This document shows, piece after piece, positions 14,001 through 24,800 of a stretch of 64,000 bases of DNA (the stretch's first letter is position 1; each line of letters begins with the position of its first letter). The DNA is taken from assembly GCA_900708905.1 (NCBI GenBank), contig CAADRB010000020.1, positions 830,918 through 894,917 of the forward strand, written 5' to 3'. The position numbers were made by a program, and so were the translations under genes. The notes under the pieces were generated by a model. That model was not told where the DNA came from and did not search any database. It worked only from the letters and a program-made list of their open reading frames with translations. The DNA is from Hymenolepis diminuta (lineage: Eukaryota; Platyhelminthes; Cestoda; Cyclophyllidea; Hymenolepididae).

Positions 14001-17000
14001 TGTAATTCTCCGCATGTCACAGTGGAAAGTAAAACAATGAGTATATAAAATTTCAAATAGGGTTGACAGCGGGTTTAGCCCGAATCTCTTTAAATGACCA
14101 TTTAAAAGAGCAACAGCATATATTCTTCGAGCTGAGAAGAACAAATTATCCCTAATTACTCCTAATCTCCCTGCCCTTTCCCAAAATATTTCCTCTCCAC
14201 TGTGCATCCGCTTGCCCAAAAAGTAAAATGTATACTCTATTATCAAACGAAGATATATCCGCTGATTTTTATACAACCGCAAAACGTAGCCTATTATAAC
14301 TAACTGCTTCATTATAATGAAGATGGTATAACTACCAATAATCAAAAGCTTAAACTTCAGTTCCTTGTTATTATAAATGATATGTGAAATTGCTTCAGCC
14401 GGACATAACACCCTCAGATATATCAGGTCGATGGGGTCTAAGGACAAAGAAATAAATCTTTTCTATTCAAGACAGAAGCATTCGAATCTCAATATTGAAA
14501 TGGTATAAATTTTAATATTCAACTTGTTTGCCTGAAAGAAGGTAATTTGATCATTCACCATGACTCAAACATAGGCTTAAAATATCCGTTCTCTTTTTAT
14601 CTTTTTGCGTTTTCACTTACGATAATGAGCCTAAATAGACCTCATTTAGACCTTTAAATGGCAATCGTTAAATTTCCAAAGAATATTAATCCCATTTTGC
14701 TTTAGCGTGGATACTTTTTGGGAGAAAAGGATAAATAGGTATTTTGAGCTCATTTGATGTTGACCGAAAGTCAACTTTCAAATTCTCTTTCAACCAGAGA
14801 GCAACGCCCAAAAGTCATCTATACTCCGCAATTTCATTTTCACTAATTAAGTGAAGAATTTCAACTCTCAGTTAACTCGAAAATTCTCTCGGAAAGAGAA
14901 AGGCTTAATACTGCCCTAAGAGCTATATCGCAAAAGTTTCTAATGCAATCGTTTCTTGTTGGATGATTTTATAAAAGTACTAAGTGAATGTGATAAAAAG
15001 CACAAACTCTGTTGGGAAGAAGAATGGAAATAACCACACAAGAGATCCGAAATGTTTCGGCTATGAAAACGGAATATTTTTATTGGCGAACAGGGATCAA
15101 AATATCGTCCGAACACAGAAAACGTTTGTCCATTCACGTATCTGTAGCTTCTGATAACCATGCTCCTGCAGTTATATCAACACGATTCAGAAACTTCTCT
15201 ACTTTCATGACGTGTTTGACCGATTTAGATAGTGATTTGATTTCAAGAAACAACATGAGCAGATACACCACTTTGAAATCACCACTTGGTGATAAATTTA
15301 GACATTTTATAATCATGAAGGCTTAATAACTTTTTCCGTTTATCAAAATAAGTGATATTTACTCTAATAATAGGAAATAATAATCATTATAAACGCCAAT
15401 TCGCCAATTATCAAAGATAATTGGAATGGCCTATATTATGAAAAAAAATTCTGAAAGTGACCGGGAATTTCTCTTCAGGAAACTTGCTTCAACATGAGGA
15501 GAAAGCTACGATTGCGAGGATCTGCCATATAATTTGTTCCGTTTGCATAATACGAAAAGATACCACTCCGAAATCCAATTTACTTACGATCCAACTTACG
15601 ATAGAAATATTCGTTCAATAAAAATCTTGATTAGGACAACCTCTGGATGATTTTTCATGAAACCACACAATGACGGATGAACTTTATTTCATTCAATTAA
15701 CGGAAACAGGTGAATCAATGGTAAAAATTAAAATATTTAGAACTATGTTTACTTTTCAACATTCTCAGTATCGCTAAACATCACTAGAATTAGATTCCTT
15801 TGTTAGAACAACTCCTTCCTTCCAATATATCTATTCCTGGATTGTTCAAATCAAGATTTTCCGTAAAATCACATACTCTTTAAATTATGGGTTTACTACT
15901 AGAACATTTCACAAAATAGTGGTACTTGAAAGTGGCCTAGCAGTTCGGACGCTTAATTATAATTTTATTACAGCAAGAGTTCATAGACTGTGTGTGCCGC
16001 TCTATCCTGTTAACCTCGACACTTTATGAATTCACTTAAAGTACAGCACTCCTATCCCCCAGTACCAAGTGGGGACGCAGGCGATATAGTACTTGTGACC
16101 GATCCGAGTAGACCTTTTAAAATTTGTCGTGATATTTTCAACCTTTTTACAGACGCACTAAAAAATCAGAAGAGATATGGGAAAGCGTTAAGTGCATACA
16201 CCCACGAACAATTTTCTTGAACGAGTTCTATCCTAATCTCTCTGTCGATGATGAAGTACTTTAGTCAACAAAATATTTTTACAGAACAACAGACAGAGAT
16301 CAGCGGCAAATTAACGCTGGCTTACTCGTGGTCATCTGAATAATACCAAATTCTTATCTTTTCAGATATAGGCTTCCTAAAATTTTCGCCAAATTAATTT
16401 ATAACTTTCGAGTTCATAGGAATAGGACTGCTTTCTTCGTTAACAGCCGTAAAGTAAACTTTACTTCATTGGAACAGTAACATATGAAAGTCTGAATTTA
16501 ACATCGAGCATCGATGAATTACTATTATATGAAGAACGAAGATAAATGGTCAATTTCTCAAGAACACTATCCCGAGTTACCTCAGATTTATTTGATTTTG
16601 AAGATAATTGTAGCGCCTTTACACAACTGTCTAGAATCGATAAATGGTAATTTTATCTGGATAATTTATGTGAACTATCAGTCATAAGTTATCGCAATCT
16701 AGGTGTCAAGGCAAGGAATAATCTAAAGTGTTATATATTCTATCAGTAAATATCGGCTAAGAGGTCACGTGATATATAAAATAAGATTGCAGTTGACACA
16801 AAAGGTTAGTCGACATATACAAATACTGATATGAAGTTGTTTGACATTTCAATATCTACAGTAGACTATAAACTCTGTCTGATTTCAGTATGAATATATT
16901 TATATTCGAGGATATTTTGAATTGGAAAGAATTAAAATCATTTAACAATATCGAAGTAGAGATTCGATATCTTATGAATTTCACGAGATTTAGTTGAATT

Positions 17001-20000
17001 CACTTAGAGTTAATTTATGCTCCTGTAAATGCTATCCCTAAACACCGGTTTACATTTATTTCGCCATTCATTTTACTTCCTTTAAACTCGCAGTATGCTT
17101 TCTTAGAAGTTATTTATTGTAAGCGATTTAAAAACAAGCGGCGTATCCGAAAATGAGCAATACAACCACAAATCTGACAGGTGGCAATCCATTTCTTCTG
17201 CAATTGGCCAATATATAAAAAATTAATGTACACGTTTCTTAGTCTAAGCAAGTATTAGCTAATGGAACTTTACGATCTACAAGCCTATACTTCAGCTAGA
17301 AAGAAAATACAAGTTCTCATTATTATTAGCGAAAACTTATTACAGTTCAATTCGAGCTATTAACAGTATGACGTAATTGATATTAGTTCACATAAACAAG
17401 ATAGGGGTTAATCATTATTTCAGTAATAAAAAAGAAAGAAAAAAATACAAAACAAAGTATTAATTTCATCAGGGGAAAACATTTAATAATTATTCATAAT
17501 CATATTTTTACCTTGACAGAAGTCTTGAGCATTATCCATCTTTAGGAAAATTTATCCGTGTCTTAAAAGGTTTTAGAAACACGCTCAGCTCTGTCAGCTA
17601 CATAGTATTCACCATGTAAAGAGACAGATGTCTAGCTGTAGAATCGTCAGACAAGTTAATTAAAGAATGGCCAAACACAAGTTACTTACAGAAGGTCCAC
17701 AATACCTCTCCTCCACTCAGAATGACTTTCTTTGATGGCTTTAGGAAGTATCATCGACTCCGTGCGTGCCAGTGGTGCAGAGATTATGCTAGTCAAAGAT
17801 CAAGAGTTCGATGCTCGTATTTACGCACCTAGCAAGTGGAATGGCCTATTCTTCTACTTGGTAGAAATCGAGCTTCCCATCATAGAGGATCCAAGATGTT
17901 ATCCTCTGCCAAAAAGGCTTTCCAAATTAAATTCGGAGTTATTTATTATTGGCTATGGTATTTAAGGTATTTTGATGCGAACTTTAAGTTCCAGACCTGT
18001 TGTTGCAGGTTGTCTAACTGGGCGAGTCTATAGAAAGGATGGCTGATTTCCCGTTCTACTTCTCTGCGTGTCAGTCCGCATCAACCGTTAGTTTTATTTT
18101 TTGCTTATGAGTAAACTAAAAACACAGAACAGTTTTCTGACGGAGTCTGTCTGGGTTTTGAAGAGACTAAAACACCGTATAGTGACCTCATTCTCTCACA
18201 CATTGAGAAGACTTCGGATGGAATGACATTAATGACTATTTGCCCAGCCTCTTGTTATTTCCAGTTATGATTAAACATCTCAATCCAAGGAGACCGAATT
18301 AATGAATGGGGTCTAGTAATCAAAGATTATATTTCATTCTAGTTAGGCATCGATGATCAACTGCAAGCAGTAGGCAACGTATCATTCAATAAACCTGGAT
18401 CTCGATAGTTTGAAAGTGCTCAATTAAAACATATGACCGAGCTCGAGTAGATTTATCCAACGTGAACTATCATCTAATTCAATACGGTTGAGCAAATTAT
18501 TATAAAATCCGTTCAGTTAATCTAGGAAACACTAAAATTAAGTGCATTTTATTCAAAACAATAGGCTATTGTTCACACCTGTTTCTCCCTCCCTTGTTAC
18601 GTTAACAAGCAAATCAAAATTTTGGGATAAACTAGAATTGTGCCAGTGGTTTCTACGCCTGCCACTTGAGCTCTCGATTAAGAAGTTGGGGAGTTATTTT
18701 AATCAATAGATTCATTTGAATTCGTTATTTTACTAACGCCTTTTAATATTATGATGTATCTTAAATGGAGTACAGTAAGCTCTTAGGTTAAAATCATCCA
18801 GCTGCTCTTGGCTATTGGAACAAATAAACATATCAAGTTGGGAGGTCTGGCTAATAGGCTCTAACCATTACGAACATGAACCAAAACAGGAACCTAAAAA
18901 CTAATTCATGAAATGTGGACAGTCAAATGAACATAACATTTAAATTATGCAAAATTGTTTTGCCAGATATATCCTCTACACCTATCTTTAACTCCTTCAC
19001 TCAACATTAGATTACTTCACTATTTCTCGCATTCACATGGTTCCTCAATATTTCAAAATAAAAAATAAGTCATATGAAGCCTGCGTTACTGAAATAGAAT
19101 CCTGCAGACCATTTGGTTCGAACATCAGCAATAGATTGTCACCATTTCACTTTGATTAATTGAACTATATTTTAATTCACTTAAATCAAGTATAATATCA
19201 ATTTTAATGAGACCTGTAGCTTAAAAGCCTGAAAATAATATAAGGTGGAGGATTAAGAAATTCATTTCTCATCTAGATCGTTTATTTACTCATTTCTAAT
19301 TTTCTCAGGAAATTAGGTTGGTGTTCTTGACAGAAATTTTTCTTTCCGACATATTTTATCATTCCTGTTGACTTCCGCTGAACGTATGTTCTGTTTAAAC
19401 TAGAAAAAATTTTATTGCAGTTTGGTAGGCGAAATGTCAGTCTTCCGTCCGATCGCCCGGCATTTAGATTACAGCAATACTTTTTCCCCCGAAGTCATAG
19501 TTGAATTTTCTACTAAGAAGGCCGATTATGATTACGGCGATCGTTCCCATTCATATCTGCGTTCATTGTAGCAATTCTCTCTACTTGTGCGGAATTATTC
19601 ACTGACCACCCTTTATAAAGCCGAAAAAAGATATCCAGTTCCTAATTCTATTTGTATAACTTTTTTCAAAGAACAACACTTCTTAACCAATTTTTTTTCT
19701 TTTAACTGTACAGAATTGTTAATATCAGGTTGTAACAGAAGTTACGTCCAATCTTCGAGCTGTGTTTAAGGCACGATTACTTCAATTCAGCTTGTTCTTG
19801 TTGTATGCTTTTCTATGGTAATTAATAAAACATTATTTCCTCTTTCTGATTGTCCTTATTAATAACTATTTCTAGCCCTAATGTACACTCCAAATAAAGA
19901 GCATATCAGGCACATTTCACTCTGAATTTCATCAAGGAAATACGATGAGCTCAGCAGCAAAAACACTCATACATACTTATGGAAATGATGCTGTGAATGA

Positions 20001-21854
20001 AAAGACCTGCAGAAGGCGGCTTTCTGCAGGTGGTTTCGAAAAGGATGACTTCAACCCGAAACACGAACCGAGATCAGGATGCTCAAACACTCAATTATGA
20101 GCAATTACAAGTTGCCATTGATGAAAAGCCAATCTGCACTACTAGAGAACTGAGTAAAACCTTTCACATAAGCCATATGATCATANNNNNNNNNNNNNNN
20201 NNNNNNNNNNNNNNNNNNNNNNNNNNNNNNNNNNNNNNNNNNNNNNNNNNNNNNNNNNNNNNNNNNNNNNNNNNNNNNNNNNNNNNNNNNNNNNNNNNNN
20301 NNNNNNNNNNNNNNNNNNNNNNNNNNNNNNNNNNNNNNNNNNNNNNNNNNNNNNNNNNNNNNNNNNNNNNNNNNNNNNNNNNNNNNNNNNNNNNNNNNNN
20401 NNNNNNNNNNNNNNNNNNNNNNNNNNNNNNNNNNNNNNNNNNNNNNNNNNNNNNNNNNNNNNNNNNNNNNNNNNNNNNNNNNNNNNNNNNNNNNNNNNNN
20501 NNNNNNNNNNNNNNNNNNNNNNNNNNNNNNNNNNNNNNNNNNNNNNNNNNNNNNNNNNNNNNNNNNNNNNNNNNNNNNNNNNNNNNNNNCTGAAGTTTAC
20601 TGTCAGCAGCTAACTCGTTTAAAAGCAGTTAACGACAGGAAAAGCAGCCTTCTTTTATTAATCGAAAAGGAGTGATTCTGCATCATGACTCCACTGCACC
20701 AATGCCAGACCCCGCACTTCAAGAGCAACCAAAAATCTCTTTGAAGAATTTGGCTGGGAAGTCATGCATCACCCACCATATTCTCCCCATCTTCTCTTGC
20801 ACCAACCGATTTCATCTTTTCAAGAGCATGCAGAATCATTGAATGGAGCAAAGGCTTACTTCAAGAGAAGAGGTCGAAATGAAGAAGCTAGTTTCTTTTT
20901 TTGAATCCGAACTGGCTAAATTCTATGAAGAAGGAATCAGAAAGCTTAATGCAATATGGGAAGATGTAATTAATAAAAATTGTGACTATGTCGAACACTA
21001 AATAATTGTATTTTTGACAAAATTTTCACTTTAATTCAAATTAAAAAACAGACGGAACTCCTGTTAAAAACTGGCATTAGGCACTGACAATCTGGTCTTT
21101 CAGTTTTGTTAAGAGCTTCAGAAAAGAACAATCTTTGAAAAAGTAGGTTTGGAAACGGAATGTTAAAGAACGAACTCGTTGTGATCGCAAGTAATATATA
21201 CTCTGTTTAGATCAATGTTCTGCTATTTAAACCTGAAATAAATATGAGATGCCCTTATTCATTGTCTGAATTTCAAACACTTAAGATTACTGCTTTTGAC
21301 ATATGGAATCTTTCTCATAGAAGTGCGTTACCATTTTCAGGAAAAGTCTACGATAAACGGCTGTAGAGAAGTATGCTAGTGTAACTTTGTGATCTACCAA
21401 TGCATAAATCCTCCCATTACTTATGCACCAATGGAAAGATTTTATCATCGATAGGCAAGACAGAAGGAGCATAGCTAACTCGAATAAACATTACTTAATT
21501 TGATGGTCTTGCAGAATAATGTGAAAAAGATATTGCTAATAACGATTCGAAGACATTTAAAACAGTCATTTCTTACTTTTGTGACATCTCTCGCAGTTAA
21601 ACAGAAAGTTGATGGTACTTCATTGACAGCGATGGAAGAGGAGGTATGGGATGATTCCAGAGGATGGCAAGGAACGACTCCTTCAGGAAGTGAGCCACCT
21701 CGAGATTGAATGAGGGCAACCTGCGGTCCGTGGAATGCCGAGACGATGTGAATTTGCATTCCGGTGGGGCAAAGGAACATGCGTTGTGCTGACCGATGGA
21801 AGGAACACACCAGATTCTCTTGAATTCGGAATGCAGACGCATCCGACTGGGCTC
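1427..21854 (-). CDS. EVA-1/EVA1C-like SUEL-lectin receptor, 5'-incomplete
   Basis: A single-pass membrane protein. Family knowledge: EVA-1 in C. elegans is a SLT-1 co-receptor in axon guidance, and vertebrate EVA1C binds heparin and SLIT. Seven exons join with GT-AG sites and matching phases: 21854-21577, 12992-12869, 9733-9587, 8106-7936, 3275-3084, 3052-2532 and 2023-1427. The joined frame is 675 residues plus stop. SUEL domain 1 spans about 16-131 and domain 2 about 144-239, each with eight cysteines. A stalk with no recognised domain follows, then NIS just outside a hydrophobic helix at about 330-354, then GYRTRRQR as stop-transfer. The tail of about 320 residues is rich in Pro, Ser, Gln and Gly. 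The first exon shown begins with a phase-1 acceptor, so signal-peptide exons lie upstream and were not found. Latrophilin-type SUEL proteins are unlikely because only one membrane helix is present. Extra phase-1 exons in the long introns cannot be excluded. Confidence 0.85.
2487..2531 (-). CDS. alternative short C-terminus by intron retention
   Basis: Reading through the CCA|GTAAGG donor keeps the frame open for 14 more residues (starting VRSIR, ending MAIY) before TAA. A transcript retaining this 508-base intron would encode a receptor of about 491 residues in the partial numbering, without the distal 198-residue tail. Whether it is made cannot be told from sequence. Confidence 0.3.
   Translation of the reverse strand, partial: VRSIRSDLSNMAIY
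2532..3052 (-). CDS. EVA-1-like exon f: transmembrane helix and proximal tail
   Basis: The acceptor is CATTTCAG (phase 1) and the donor is CCA|GTAAGG (phase 0). After about 26 extracellular residues, including NIS, comes a 25-residue stretch of Met, Leu, Ile, Val, Gly and Ala, then GYRTRRQRAAYARRK on the cytoplasmic side. The rest has Gln/Met-rich and five-glycine runs and aromatic patches. If the donor is not used, the frame runs another 14 codons to a TAA at 2487-2489. Confidence 0.85.
3084..3275 (-). CDS. EVA-1-like exon e: extracellular stalk
   Basis: The acceptor is GATTTACAG and the donor is ACCG|GTAAGA, both phase 1. It encodes 64 residues without cysteines or a recognised domain: basic near the start (QKKNRR), then Pro/Ser-rich, then acidic. 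Placing it between SUEL domain 2 and the membrane helix rests on phase and order. The 4.66 kb intron before it could hide further exons. Confidence 0.7.
3276..7935 (-). other. intron between exons d and e
   Basis: This is AT-rich intronic sequence of 4.66 kb on the gene's strand. I see no SINE or mariner copy and no convincing extra exon. The short ORFs near 3827, 4573, 5069 and 7283 look like chance. Confidence 0.5.
7936..8106 (-). CDS. EVA-1-like exon d: second half of SUEL domain 2
   Basis: The acceptor is TATCTCCTAG and the donor is TGTG|GTAAGC, both phase 1. It carries GVCPSR, EMCGRERTCSV, SLCARR and ISYAC, which are cysteines four to eight and the terminal Y-x-C. The leading AA joins the previous G to give Glu. 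Confidence 0.85.
8107..12868 (-). other. introns flanking exon c
   Basis: Two introns lie here, 8107-9586 and 9734-12868. They are AT-rich and contain nothing recognisable. The ORFs near 10390, 11454, 11667 and 12369 have no domain features. Confidence 0.5.
9587..9733 (-). CDS. EVA-1-like exon c: first half of SUEL domain 2
   Basis: The acceptor is GAACTAG and the donor is GTGAGT after a phase-1 base. It encodes VICQD and MEIKC (cysteines one and two), a SIVVLDAQ strand and KICPNI (cysteine three). The usual Y-G after the strand is missing: the segment reads AQLVMEV. This domain has probably diverged in its sugar-binding loop. Confidence 0.8.
12869..12992 (-). CDS. EVA-1-like exon b: second half of SUEL domain 1
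   Basis: Acceptor ATTTTCAG and donor GTGAGT; entry phase 0, exit phase 1. It holds cysteines five to eight (QLCEGK, PNCDVS, TLCRG, YRCEP), the LCEGKPNCDV core and the terminal Y-x-C of a SUEL domain. NQT next to TLC is a possible N-glycosylation site. The last single base plus the next exon's first two make a serine codon. Confidence 0.85.
13929..14447 (-). other. unassigned 172-codon ORF inside an intron
   Basis: This is the longest repeat-free ORF in the window apart from recognised exons, on the same strand as the EVA-1-like gene. The N-terminal half is Ile/Leu/Tyr-rich and could be one or two membrane segments. The second half (MHSGEEIFWERAGRLG onward) is more balanced, with Arg, Cys and His. 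I recognise no family, and chance is possible at this base composition. Confidence 0.15.
17735..17945 (+). repeat. tRNA-derived SINE copy S1
   Basis: It shares, in the same order as the 28.9 kb copy, a degenerate tRNA-like head with a box B-like AAGAGTTCGATGCTC, then CGCACCTAGCAAGTGGAATGG and the tail region ending near GGAGTTATTTAT. It is diverged, with several indels. The 77-codon ORF over it is therefore not a gene. Confidence 0.65.
20006..20030 (+). repeat. short inverted repeat inside mariner copy 2
   Basis: The arms CCTGCAGAA and TTCTGCAGG, separated by seven bases, can fold into a GC-rich hairpin. The same bases occur in the minus-strand copy near 63.56 kb, so the hairpin belongs to the element. 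Confidence 0.6.
20186..20589. other. assembly gap (404 N)
   Basis: This run of N lies in the middle of the copy 2 transposase region. The sequence resumes at CTGAAGTTTACT, the same base at which the window begins and at which copy 3 meets its own gap. Confidence 1.
21577..21854 (-). CDS. EVA-1-like exon a: first half of SUEL domain 1
   Basis: The acceptor is a pyrimidine tract ending TTTTAG and the donor is AAA|GTAAGA in phase 0. It encodes 92 residues with the first four cysteines (LVCSF, LCPTG, VPCHP, TFCLT) and the hallmark IHIVSAFHG, matching the SUEL pattern of a hydrophobic strand followed by A-[FY]-[HY]-G. The exon ends at ARDVTK, which runs directly into the next exon's LKQLC, as expected of the family. 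A plus-strand ORF over the same bases is a shadow. Confidence 0.8.
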
Positions 21855-24800
21855 CTAAAATTGAAAGAAGTTGCTCATAATGACTTTGCTTAACGCCTTA
21901 GTGACCTGAGCAAAAAACTTAGAAAGAAAATATCCACCGGAAGCATTTTATTATATTTAGGTATTTTCATGTATTCATTAAATCTCGACAGAAGACAGAA
22001 AGAGTCGTTTAGTTAGTTTAGTCAGTTAGACTTATTTCAGAATGAATAAGAGAGAAAGATCGTTTGGAAAGGGTATGATATCTAGAAAATACTGTTCGAG
22101 TTTCTAAATTGAAATGTTTGTAAAGAATACGGGGTAGAAATGTTTTCACAGTAAATGAAAATGAAACCTGCAAAAGCAAGAATTTAATAGTCTTAATAAA
22201 ATGAGTTAAGCGAGACAGTCATAAAGAGTTGATGCCATATCATCATTTCATAATTAATATCTGTCATACATTCAACGGAACAGAAACAACCTAGAAAAAA
22301 GAACCATGGATTTTATACTAAGATAAACAGAAAAAATGGATTAAACATTCATCATCTGAATTTCATTGATATCATCTCGATTTCATTCTGACATGTTTAT
22401 CTATTAAATCCCACTTTCTCATAAAGATTGTTTTATGTTACAAAAAATGTAACAATTTTTAATCGTGGGGAGTAACTGAAAGTGGTTAACAGAAAGCCAA
22501 CAAATGATAAGGGAGATGAGATTAAAAAATGCAGAGAGCAACGTCAAGGTATTAAAGAGTATTGCTTCATTTGATCTTCAGATTCGGGTTGTACAGTATT
22601 CCCTTTATGGATAGCTCACGTTCAAAATTTAACATTTCCCCGGGATCGAAACAAACACTTGTCTAAGATTTTCACTGCTTATTGACCGGTTTGTTTTAAT
22701 CAAGAACGGTCAGTCTTGACGCTTCATTTCACATTTTTCCTCTCAGTTATTACTGATAGGGCAAAATGAGTTTGCATAGTTCATTCAATAGCCTACAATC
22801 TTAGTATAGCAGAGATGGAATATTACAAGAGCCTTTCAAGCTAAAAAATCATCAAGGTAGAACAGAGAAAACTAGCTAGCCTAATAACTTTTCGGCTTTA
22901 CAAAACGGGGAGAAGGCAAAGATTAGATGTAGATACTTCTAATAGGAGACAACAGAATGAAGGCCATCAGACAAACTAGAAAAATAAGGGAAGGTAGATT
23001 TAGATAACGGGGGTGGAAAATCAATAAAGAGAATACTGAGTAAAATCACTAAAAAACCAGCAGTGAATTCTATTGTAAGTAAATATTTTGCAACTGATAG
23101 TGGAAATCATCAGCCATTCATAAATGAGAATAACTTGACTGCTCATGTGAATGCATAGTTGCAAATTTCAATTTGTAAATTTCAGTTTTAAGTAAATAAT
23201 CTTCTATTGCACTTCTGAAAGAAGAAAACGCATAAATTTGTTATTCAAAAAGAATATAGCTACAGATAAATGTCTAATATGGTGCATTTCTACGCCCAGT
23301 TTGCTTAAAACATGTCTCTCCATAGGTTGTTTGTAATTTGCATGCAGGTTTCATTCAAAATATAGGATTACTACACGGCAAACTTAAACACTATTACCGG
23401 ATAAATAAAGCTCAATTTTCACGGTTTAAAAACTAAGAACATGTAAAAGCTTTATATGCGAGACGAATACGTCTGTCAAACACTTCATTTAGAAGCAACA
23501 TCAAGCCTGACAGAACATGTTTTATCTACCACATCACAAAATTAGAGATTAAACAAATTGGTCATCTTTCTAAGATTCTAAAGGAAAGTGGAAGTTCTTT
23601 TGAATATCAAAACGCGCATGATAAGTTTTAAACCATGCTATTCTCTATGATTTGTACCCCTGTACGCTTTGCATAGTTATTTTAAACTTCCTCTCGAAAT
23701 AACTACGAATTTTGTTTGTGTGTGACTGTGACTTTTTCGCTAAACAAAAAATACACATCCAAATACCGTGAGTGGATGCGTTTTGAACCCATACAGACGC
23801 CATTGAAATGCCTGAATACAATTTTAGGAATAATAATGCCAGTTACGAAAATGACCAAATTATCTTGGGGTTTCATCAAACCAGGGAAAGTCATGATCCT
23901 TCGATCCTCAATAACACTGCGAATAGAGCAGGAATAGAGCGTAGAGCAGGATACGTGTTCATTGTAAATCCGTCTCACTCTGTAGCTTAGTTTCAAGAAA
24001 ATTGTTCCCTCATAAAAGCAAAGAAAACTTAACGAGTTTCGAGCTACATGTTTTATTACCTCGCATTAAGTGTTTTTGTCCAATGACTGGATGACATTAT
24101 GTCAAAAGAAGTAAAGGTATTCGTTAGTTAGTTATTCGTTTCGCTGAATGAGAACACAGCGTCTAATTAGCATTATGACTGCACACCGAAAACATGGCCA
24201 CTGTTATCGAGGCAGCACCGAGCCGCACGCGTCTTTTAACGAATACACAACGAAATTTCTCTTGGAGAACGTAGTTTTCTTTAAAAGGAAACATTCAGAA
24301 CCTAAAAAAGTATATGGTTTATTCGACACAAAAGACAAATGGATTGAATTGATTGATTAAAGTACCGAATCAATTTCAAGCCTATAAAATTACCCATATT
24401 TAAATTCAGGCTATAGCCATCTAGGCCTAATTTTTCGTCTTTCTTTACGATTTTTGAAGTCCGACAAAGGTTGGAATCGACGCGTCGATTGAAAATATCT
24501 ATATGAAAAACCGTCTGAGCAGAGAATAACTTGGCCAAATCAAATGTGACCTTCACAGTTTGATCTAGAATTAGAAATTCGGATTAAAATTGTAGTGAAC
24601 TGAAAAGGTATCTAAGAAACTGTAAAACAGGAATTTCTGAAATGTTTTCAATGTGATGTGAAGTCAAACCCTACCAGTTATCTCTCGTTAACATGGGTGT
24701 TTTAAGACACGTTACTCATAAGAGAGGTTCCAGAATGCTTTCTTTCTACTCTAGTCAAGTGTAACTTCGCTCGTTAACACAATCAGGCAGTGTGATCGAA

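Larger units (their letters stand above)
19725..21074 (+). mobile_element. mariner element (copy 2), interrupted by a gap
   Basis: The 5' terminal inverted repeat TCAGGTTGTAACAGAAGTTA starts right after a TA. The 5' half encodes the N-terminal mariner region (KTCRRR, KHEPRSG, then in a shifted frame TTRELSKTFHISH, the helix-turn-helix). A frame change between PRSG and NYEQLQ breaks the transposase. The interior is N (20186-20589). The 3' part from 20590 to 20994 is identical by eye to copy 1, then similarity drops to roughly 70-75 per cent, including the 3' repeat, which ends near 21074 without a clear TA. The element lies antisense in an intron of the EVA-1-like gene. Confidence 0.9.
12993..21576 (-). 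other. 8.6 kb intron with inserted repeats
   Basis: This intron splits SUEL domain 1 between its fourth and fifth cysteines. It carries mariner copy 2 (antisense to the gene) with the large N gap, SINE copy S1, and the unexplained ORF at 13929-14447. Its size is partly artificial because 404 bases are N. Confidence 0.6.

Noticed and set aside
17732..17965. 77-codon plus ORF
   Set aside because: It lies on SINE copy S1.
19997..20593. 198-codon ORF spanning the gap
   Set aside because: Most of it is N; the real part is the frameshifted mariner helix-turn-helix region.
21500..21709. plus-strand ORF of 70 codons
   Set aside because: It is a shadow of EVA-1-like exon a on the minus strand.
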